In this document: positions 57,528-64,000 of the stretch, one piece after another | Layout: every line of letters begins with the position of its first letter | Numbering within the stretch: position 1 is the stretch's first letter | Source: Opisthorchis felineus | Lineage: Eukaryota; Platyhelminthes; Trematoda; Opisthorchiida; Opisthorchiidae | Direction of reading: 5' to 3' | Length of the DNA: 64,000 nucleotides | Assembly (NCBI GenBank): GCA_004794785.1 | Contig: SJOL01006483.1 | Coordinates: 681,219 to 745,218 of the forward strand | The notes under the pieces: model-generated | Databases searched by the model: none | Seen by the model: the letters and a program-made list of their open reading frames with translations, nothing else | Told to the model about the DNA's origin: nothing | Program-made: the position numbers and the translations under genes

Positions 57528-60500
57528 CTGGAAGAAATGCAAAAGGGTCAGTGAAGTTTTTGTGGCACACAGTATGCACACACATGGCACGCACAAAGAA
57601 ACGCCTACCTAGAAAAGATTTCCAGTACGGGACTCCTCAAGGAACTATGCTCGTAATAAATAAGCACGAAAGCAACAATTCCCAAAATCCCGAAATGAAG
57701 GTTTCTTCAGTAAGGAGAACAGCCTAGTCATAGCATGTGTTGAGTTTTCACAGGAATCAAAATATTTAAGCTGTACATCACTACTGCGGTTGATGATTTA
57801 TACAACGGACAGTTAACTGCTTGCTTAAGTTTCATGTTCATTAACACTGGCCCTACGTGTTTCGTCACCGCCATTTATTTTTTGTTATTGTGAATAAGTG
57901 CCCATTGTAAGGGAAAGCTGGTCTTACCTGAAATCGAAAGTAGATATAATAGATCTCAAGCCGCTACCCACCTGATCATCAGCCACGTGACCCAGATCAC
58001 TCCACTCAGCACGTGTCCCAGGTTGCTGTGGTCAGGACGCACGACTCTGCGTATGAATCCCTACTGGCCCATGTCTCTTTGCATCTAACTGTAGTGCAGT
58101 TTGCGCACACCACTGGTGTGACGGTAAGCGATACGGCGCGCACTTGGAATTGTGACTTCTTACGGCGCGGTACTCTCCTGCTGATCCCCTTTGTTCATAA
58201 CACTTCTGTGTGTTCAATATGTTTACACCCTTTCGCAACTATGGAGTTGTTTCCCCCCAATAGTCTGACTACCTTCACAGAACTTGTCCGTCCTCTGCTC
58301 CCTCTGTATATCATTTTGTTTGTTCTACAACCTCATCTAATCTACTGGCCTATGACCTCGGTTGCCACACAGAGATCACCACAGTGACTAATATAACTAC
58401 CCCCTACAGCACTCCGAATCGCTACAATTTGATACTACTGGTCGTATGTTCGTATTTATTCTATATCTGTACTGATCAAAAGCGAACAACCAACAGGTTG
58501 CGAAAGCCCAGGTAGCAAAGCGTCAGGAAGACGTCAACATAGCAAAGTTTGAATAACTTTTCAAGATTTGGCATGAACTAGTGGATCTTGTATGGAGTGC
58601 AAAGCAGCATCATTGTCAGTGACACCGCGGTCACTGATTTTGCTAGTTAAAGGTGCCAACCCTCAAAACAAGGCATCGCCTGCACGCTAGTAGACAGGCC
58701 AAAAAGAGACTGAGCAACATATCAGATAAAGCTTAGTCTAGCAATTATATGCGCCTTTCGTTTGGTTAGACAATGAACGGAATGCCCTCGAACAACTGAT
58801 AGGGGTCGAGGACAGCGACAGTACTGAAGAAGAATAAATAAAACGATCAAATTGAGAAAAGCTGGAAAATTCTATGGGATGGAACACACCCTGGCATTTT
58901 GAAATGTTGAATCCTTGAGAATCATGGCTGGTTAGGATAACAGCCCGAGGCCTAGGTGAACGGGTTAACTGGGGGTTCATATACTGATTTACGGCCGACG
59001 CTAGGTCAGCCGGCTTGTCAAATACACGAGTTGCCCCGCCATCGGTGGCCAATCGTTTGAAATCTGCCAACGACAGAAGACCAAGGCTGTCGTAGGCACA
59101 CAACCACAGTCCAGCGAATGGGCCATGGTTGGAATCATCCAAATCAAGTGGTTGTGGCCGGGCCGGAACATTCAAACGTCCTCGGCGAGGACCTTCGTGA
59201 CAGTCACCGCAGACTGTATCGCCCTCGATTTCAAATGGCGTCTAAAACGTAGAAAAGCAATAAAGTAATGATATCCGGCAACAGAATTAGGTTTAAAGTG
59301 AAAACCACATCCAAGTAGGAATAGAGTTTGAGACTCACAAGAGCTAAGAAATCAGTCGAGCATATAAAAACTACGCTCTAAAGGAAGAATTTGGGTAGTC
59401 GCTTGGGGCTAGCGTAATAACGAGCAGGCAAGCCTTCAGATAAATATAGACCAACCGTAAACATACCTCATCCAGTATTCTGCTGGTGGCTAAGCACTGT
59501 CGTACCCAGTCCGTGTTGACAATCCACGCTCGATTGAGGATAGCCATAAAGTATTTTAAAGTGCGTTTGACAACACGTGGTCGATCTGTAATAAACCGCA
59601 AACGGAATGAAAAAGATGTGTAACGTGAGAAGCCAAGCTTCCCACTGGTCATCGAAATTCCGAGTTAATAAAGGCTTGTCACACTTGTGGCACGGGAGAA
59701 ACTGCAAATTCCAATCCAAAGACGAAGGTGACGTATTGCCCTAAAAAGAGTTGACTGAAACTTAGCTTCTGTCTACTTGCGCTTGTTTACTTATCTCTTT
59801 AAACTGCACAGCTGTCTTCCTCGGCGACATCGAGCATGTGCAGTGTACCGGGTGCAGCCACTTCTAATACGTTCATTCTAGCCAGAGCCTAAGAGTGAGC
59901 CGAAACTTGAGCCAAATCCAACTACTCAAAAGAAAGTATCACATGGAGCATAGATTCTAATATAGTCCATATCTCATACGAAGTAACATACCAATGAGCA
60001 AGATGTTCTTATAGTTACGTTCCTATCTAATCAGGTTCACTCTAAGACCTACCTACCATCTGTTAACATACTTTGAAGAGGGCCGTTGAAGTGCGGTAAG
60101 TTAAGAAAGCTGGAGTGCGACCGAGAGTACCTACTCTTTTGGCGGCCTTTTTCAACCTGGAGAAAATCTCAAAGCGGTTTCCCCAGTCACTGTAACCGTA
60201 TTCCCTTTCGTCGTATGTTTTTGCATTCCTCCCCATCCGTTAACGTTGTCAGCACATGCCTTCATATCCTTCAGCTAATTTAGCTGGCAGACATCCTAGA
60301 GTAGTTTGTGAAAATAAACGTCCACGTCGCACTTGATTCTACTAACTTGTGGTTGGCTGTTAATCACAGTAGGGTTCGCAGGTGGGTAAGCAACCCACTG
60401 CCGGGAAACGCGTGTCTCATCATAATCACCATAGACAGCAGTAAACCATTAGTAGATACTGGTGCTTAACTGCTTCACCGTTGTCTTTCAGATCGGTAGG

Positions 60501-60896
60501 ACTTGCAAGATGATGCCGATTCATACACGACACAAACCGCTAAGTCAATGGAAATGAAAACTGAAATGCGGATCTAGGACTAGGTTTGGTGCATTCATGA
60601 GGACCTCAAAGAGAAAAAAGTTTACGGGGGCTTAGCTGAGGTTCCATGCCGCTTGCGAACAAGTTGCAAGTTTTAAGGCTAACCGAGCCTGTTAAGGAAA
60701 ATTTCTGAGGACGATAGTCCCCAGTGCAACCATTTTAGTGTCGAAATCCGCCCACCGTTCGTACCAAAAACGGAAGGCACTTTAAATAGTTCACCTCACC
60801 TGCCTCTGACTTCATGATAACGTGAGTTGTCTTCCCAGGAACAAACTGGGCATATTGAGATAATCCAAACCGTTGGCAGAACAAGTATAAAAGTGT
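57367..60896 (-). CDS. BRCA1: BRCA1-type tandem BRCT C-terminus, partial gene
   Basis: BRCA1 is a nuclear E3 ligase subunit in DNA double-strand break repair; its paired BRCT domains bind phosphoserine peptides. Four exons (97, 119, 352, 161 nt) join in phase to 242 residues plus stop. BRCT1 has KTTHVIMKSEAD and RTLKYFMAILNRAW, close to human TTHVVMKTDAE and RTLKYFLGIAGGKW, keeping the Thr and Lys used for phosphate and peptide contacts. The linker FEIEGDTVCGDCHEGPRRGR parallels human [20 protein letters not shown]. BRCT2 has FAGLWLCAYDSL, GFPIISVDWMLNCI and TYRICP, like human APVVTREWVLDSV...TYLIP. BARD1 has related BRCTs (its ILN and EGPRRSRLN are also echoed), so a BARD1 identity is the alternative. 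The start of BRCT1 and all N-terminal exons were not found. Confidence 0.85.
57528..58889. other. BRCA1-type gene intron, 1.36 kb
   Basis: It contains a + open frame of 124 codons (58013-58387) in a C/T-rich stretch that starts near 57950 and ends near 58440. The frame has no recognised motif. The sudden base-composition change suggests an inserted element, but no terminal repeat was seen. Confidence 0.35.
58890..59241 (-). CDS. BRCA1: BRCT exon c (linker and BRCT2 first half)
   Basis: Acceptor CTACGTTTTAG, donor G|GTGTGT, 352 nt, phase 0 to 1. It encodes the inter-BRCT linker with EGPRRGRL, then FAGLWLCAYDSLGLL, DGGATRVFD and PRAVILTSHDSQGFN. The donor was chosen for phase with the last exon. 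Confidence 0.9.
59467..59585 (-). CDS. BRCA1: BRCT exon b (BRCT1, second half)
   Basis: Acceptor GGTTTATTACAG, donor GAG|GTATGT, 119 nt, phase 1 to 0. It reads RPRVVKRTLKYFMAILNRAW and DWVRQCLATSRILDE. The Trp in DWVRQ is the conserved BRCT alpha-3 residue. Confidence 0.93.
60800..60896 (-). CDS. BRCA1: BRCT exon a (BRCT1, first half)
   Basis: Acceptor TTACATTCTAG, donor G|GTGAGG, 97 nt, phase 0 to 1. It reads TLLYLFCQRFGLSQYAQFV and GKTTHVIMKSEA. Too short to appear as a long ORF; it was found by searching for the TTHV motif that must precede RTLKYF. Confidence 0.88.
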
Positions 60897-61100
60897 CTAG
60901 AATGTAAGAGGACATTTTCATTGGAAAGTTAAACCAGCTATAATCCAATGATTATGCTGCAAATACAGACACAAATACGACATGCGAAATGACGGTGTGT
61001 TATCTACCACTAACTGATGTTCGGGTTCCTTTTGCGGTGCTTCCAGTATATTTGGATGAGCTGGAACATTTCATTGTGTCCGTGCCAATTCGTGTTGTCT

Positions 61101-61254
61101 CTACGGTGATGGGCGTATTTGGCACAGAGGGCTGAGCTCTGTCCAATCACCTACTAGGTATTTAGGTTGAGCGCTGAACGAGTCCACCGTGTCATTGGAC
61201 AAGGGATTCACAAACACTTCCCCCTTCGGGTAAACAGTGTGAGGGTTATCGCGT
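61101..61254 (-). CDS. Possible upstream BRCA1-type exon, unproved
   Basis: Acceptor AGTTTCAG at 61255-61256 is followed by an open frame reading RDNPHTVYPKGEVFVNPL and SAQPKYL, with donor-like CTA|GTAGGT at about 61155; the frame stops at 61101. It lies on the correct strand 0.3 kb upstream of BRCT exon a, but it carries no BRCT signature. Confidence 0.25.
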
Positions 61255-61299
61255 CTGAAACTAACGCTGGTTGGTCGTTATTATGGCCCTGACGAAAAT

Positions 61300-62150
61300 T
61301 CAAAAAGTAAAGACAATCTGTCCATAGACAAAGGAGCAAACAGTAGATAAACAAGGTGACCATTTGGGCTGCTTGTGCGAAACGTGTCTATTCGCTTGTT
61401 TGCAGATTCAAACTACAGTAAATAATGGCCCGTATTCACCAGCCCAGATGTTAGCAAAAAGTTTGCACTTTATCGGATGAAATTCAACTCTGGAGTAAAC
61501 TAAATATACGATCCTAATTCTCGTGGGACAAGTTAAGGGAGTAAGCCTACACCTACTCATAACACGTCAAAGTATCTAAGTGTTCACTTATGTGGTGCAA
61601 AAATGCATCTGCAACATGGTGTTGACCTCCAAAGAAAACCTTTTCACTTTCTAACCTGTTCTATTTAAATCTGCCGTTTCACGTCACACTCTGACCAGTG
61701 GAGAGTGGATCTGGGTGAATCAATACTACGCTTCTGCAAGACTTAGGCTAGAATCAGGATATGGTCTGGTCAGTGGCCTGGATGCGTGCGTACGATGGCA
61801 CGAGGGCTTTACTTGAATAGATGGTCAGTACTATCATGATTGATGCAGCACTGGAGAGAGGCAGGCTCCAAGAGAATACGAAATATCAGTATGTTCCTGT
61901 TGCCCAGTTGTGGCCCCCCAAAACGGCTAGGGCTAGATTGAAAAGTCAGGTTAACGGATATGATCTGGGCGGATAAGAGAAAGCAGGCAGACTCAAAGCT
62001 ACTTGTACCTTTCGAATGGTAGAGCAGGGTCTCGTGGATTTTCAATCACAACTGTGACGCCAAGTGACGCAGTGGTAGAACGATGGTTGTCAAGTAGATA
62101 GGGCTCGAGCAAGAACACAACCCTGCTTCATCCACGTATCGATTTCGAAA
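61300..62150. other. No gene recognised; weak tRNA-like patch
   Basis: Plus-strand TGACGCAGTGGTAGAACG at about 62066 resembles an A box and GGGCTCGAGCAA about 30 nt later a poor B box. The rest shows nothing recognisable. Confidence 0.3.
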
Positions 62151-62760
62151 TCAGTTGAAATGGCTGCGCAGATCCACTATGGGACTTCCATCACAGCACG
62201 AAAGATTGACAAAATTTGTCCAACCAACCAAGCCTTCGTAGGACAACCCAGTGCTTCTTGATTGGCTGAGTCGAAAACCTTGAAGTCCACAGAACAGTTG
62301 ATTCCGTTCACATTTCTCTTGGATTTATGTTTATGTAAAAATGAGGCGAACCGAAATTCGATCACTTCTATATCCACAGTGCTCTTCAGGAACGTTTTCC
62401 TCTAGAATACCAACTAGCCAACTGAACATAATGCATGCGATAGCCTCGTCTGTGGCACAATGGACCGATTCTACTATGGTTTCCCATCTTCTATCGACTT
62501 CCTTTCCCTTGATACAGAGGGATTATAGTTCCATACTTGGAATTTTGCGGGACGTCTTTCATCCCCAAAATCGTACATAACATTTGAAGCCTGTATTGCA
62601 GCATCCGTGCACACAGGCAAGCCATCCCATTCCACCGTCCCCCGATTATGCAGGTAGTTTATGGTTGCCTGGAGTTCTGCAGTTGTAGTTTAGTTAATCA
62701 AGTATGACTTCACTTTACGTTGGGATACGTGAGCAATATATGTCAAATCAACATTCTCTG
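62150..62760 (-). mobile_element. Decayed RTE-like reverse transcriptase
   Basis: The minus strand reads NYLHNRGTVEWDGLPV (about 62.64 kb), then KYGTIIPLYQGKGSRQK (62.54-62.49 kb), then EEHCGYRSDRISVRLIFT (62.39-62.33 kb) and GLQGFRLSQ. These correspond to the KAPGxDGIP, WKxGIIVPLxKKG and EQxGFRxGRSxxDQIF blocks of RT. Frameshifts and stops throughout. It lies upstream of the BRCT exons, probably in an intron. Confidence 0.65.
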
Positions 62761-64000
62761 GCCACCTGAGTAGTATTGAAAAGTGGCATTTACAACTTAA
62801 CCTGGCTTCTTACGATCTTCGCTTTTTTGACTGTCTTGCACCAGGCCGGAGACGGTGAACTTTCAGTCCATAGATTTCTTTCAGTTCATCAAACGATTCT
62901 CCGTGACAACGGCGATCCGCGTACGACTAGGGTGCAATATTTCGTTTGGTCCACCATTCGTTTTTTGTTACATAATTGTTTCAGAAGCTTGGTCCTGGTG
63001 CTTCTGAGCAAATTTCGGGCCTCCGTGTTTGTTGCATCTTGGAGTGCTTTGACGAACGCCAAACTGCTGAATCAGGTTGCATATAGATGGGTCATTCCTA
63101 TCAAACCAATCTTACCTCCGCTCTTGCCTCGGTCTAGTTGTATCCACAACTAGCTGTTTGGATGTGTTCTAATCCGGACCTAATGACTTTCGGATATGCT
63201 TAGGACTTAGTTATCCAAAAGCAAAGCTTCCATGTAGTTTCCCGGTTCTTCAGTTTTCATAAGTAGAAAATGAGCAATCTGTCCTGGTCAACTGCGTGAC
63301 AGTTTTTCAAGTGGGACACCGCATTGGCAAGCACCAGAAAATGATCCGTATTGCGATCAACATTACGCTGCCGAGATCTCTTTGTCTCACAGTAATAGCC
63401 GAATAGGCGACTGCACCTACTTCTTGAATGAGTCTACGTGGCAAGTGATGCCTGCCCGACAATGAACCACATGTTTGTTACCGGAAATTAAATGTTGCAC
63501 ACATCGTCAGTAGTCTTTCACCGCTATCGCCCATTGGTATGACTCCGAATGGACTCAGAACCTTGTTCCAGGTTTCCGAGTACTTGCAAACCTGATCAGT
63601 GAAATAAACCACCAAAAAGGAAGAGGGATCCAACCGAAGATGTGGATGTGCTTAGATCTGACAGCTGATCCGAGTGTGACATTGTGGGTGAATAGTCGCT
63701 GATAAATATGGCGAGCCTTGCTCTCGACAGCCCGAATAGGATGCATCCATTAATCCCTGATTCATGTGATCTGCAACCGTGAATCCGACACCGTGTTTAC
63801 GTAGACTTTGTTGTGTTGCTCCACTTCAGCAGAAAGCACAACCAGCTCCAGGCTCTCGTAGTTTCTCCTGATCAACTAGGCGAGTTTCAATGAGTGCAGC
63901 TCGGTCTAACTCATACGGTATGAGTTCTGCAACGAAGACAGCTCACTTGTCAGCCCTCTATCTTTATCTAGAAGTCCTCACGTTCGTGGTTGCAAATCAT
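62760..64000. other. No gene recognised
   Basis: A + frame at 62776-63153 (125 codons) begins with a hydrophobic stretch but matches nothing known to me. It is antisense to a region that may be the upstream part of the decayed RT. The remaining ORFs are short. Confidence 0.3.

Noticed and set aside
59468..59719. Minus ORF with CHKC motif just upstream of BRCT exon b
   Set aside because: It runs out of frame with the BRCT exon and through its polypyrimidine tract; a good acceptor at 59586 and a phase match to exon a make it intronic.
57367..60896. BARD1 as the identity of the BRCT gene
   Set aside because: The TTHVIMK block, the ungapped linker and TYRICP fit BRCA1 better, though BARD1 stays the alternative until a phylogeny is made.
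1..64000. LTR retrotransposons, viral insertions, CRISPR or prokaryotic operons
   Set aside because: No gag/protease/integrase pattern, no viral protein pattern, no spaced identical repeats and no Shine-Dalgarno-led dense ORFs were seen.

Overview
The window looks like a gene-poor, repeat-rich stretch of an animal nuclear genome, most likely a digenean flatworm (trematode). The reasons are kilobase introns mixed with micro-introns of 37 and 49 nt at the 5' end of a gene, abundant decayed RTE-like and CR1-like non-LTR retrotransposons with trinucleotide 3' tails, a Penelope-like relic, tRNA-derived SINE-like repeats, and moderate GC. The assignment to trematodes is an inference. Nothing bacterial, plasmid or phage is present.

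Two protein-coding genes can be rebuilt exon by exon with intact reading phase, both on the minus strand. (1) NUP98(-NUP96): eleven exons from the ATG at 24965 down to 5607 encode 969 codons. They hold the FG-repeat domain (about 43 FG dipeptides), the GLEBS motif that binds RAE1/Gle2, a linker, and the start of the C-terminal autoproteolytic domain. The rest of that domain and any NUP96 half lie beyond the left edge. (2) The tandem-BRCT C-terminus of a BRCA1-type protein: four exons from 60896 to 57367, ending in a stop codon with an AATAAA signal 276 nt downstream. The N-terminal part lies beyond the right edge, or in exons I could not identify. The two genes would act in the nucleus (nuclear pore transport; DNA damage response), but I see no functional link between them.

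Layout. 0.15-1.6 kb: decayed reverse transcriptase relic (+). 1.8-2.6 kb: interspersed short repeat. 5.6-25.0 kb: NUP98, whose introns carry a tRNA-like SINE cluster (7.07-7.66 kb), a retrotransposon with twin-priming-like inversion (9.60-12.25 kb), further tRNA-like repeats (14.6-14.9 kb) and a Penelope-like fragment (22.4-22.8 kb). 25.0-57.1 kb: intergenic, dominated by repeats. These are a 70-nt hairpin (25.6 kb), an internally deleted retrotransposon fused to a truncated one (26.05-28.23 kb), a SINE (29.1-29.3 kb), a CR1-like RT (31.0-33.2 kb), three related AATAAA/(ATT)n tails (35.3 and 37.3-37.5 kb) and RTE pieces (40.5-41.3 kb). An orphan exon-like segment resembling a Rab GTPase lies on the + strand at 55.8 kb. 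57.1-60.9 kb: BRCA1-type C-terminus. 62.15-62.75 kb: another decayed RT.

Most short ORFs in the remaining stretches look like chance or repeat-derived. Where I saw nothing, the entry says so. All exon boundaries were read by eye from splice consensus, phase and remembered protein motifs; no alignment or transcript was available.
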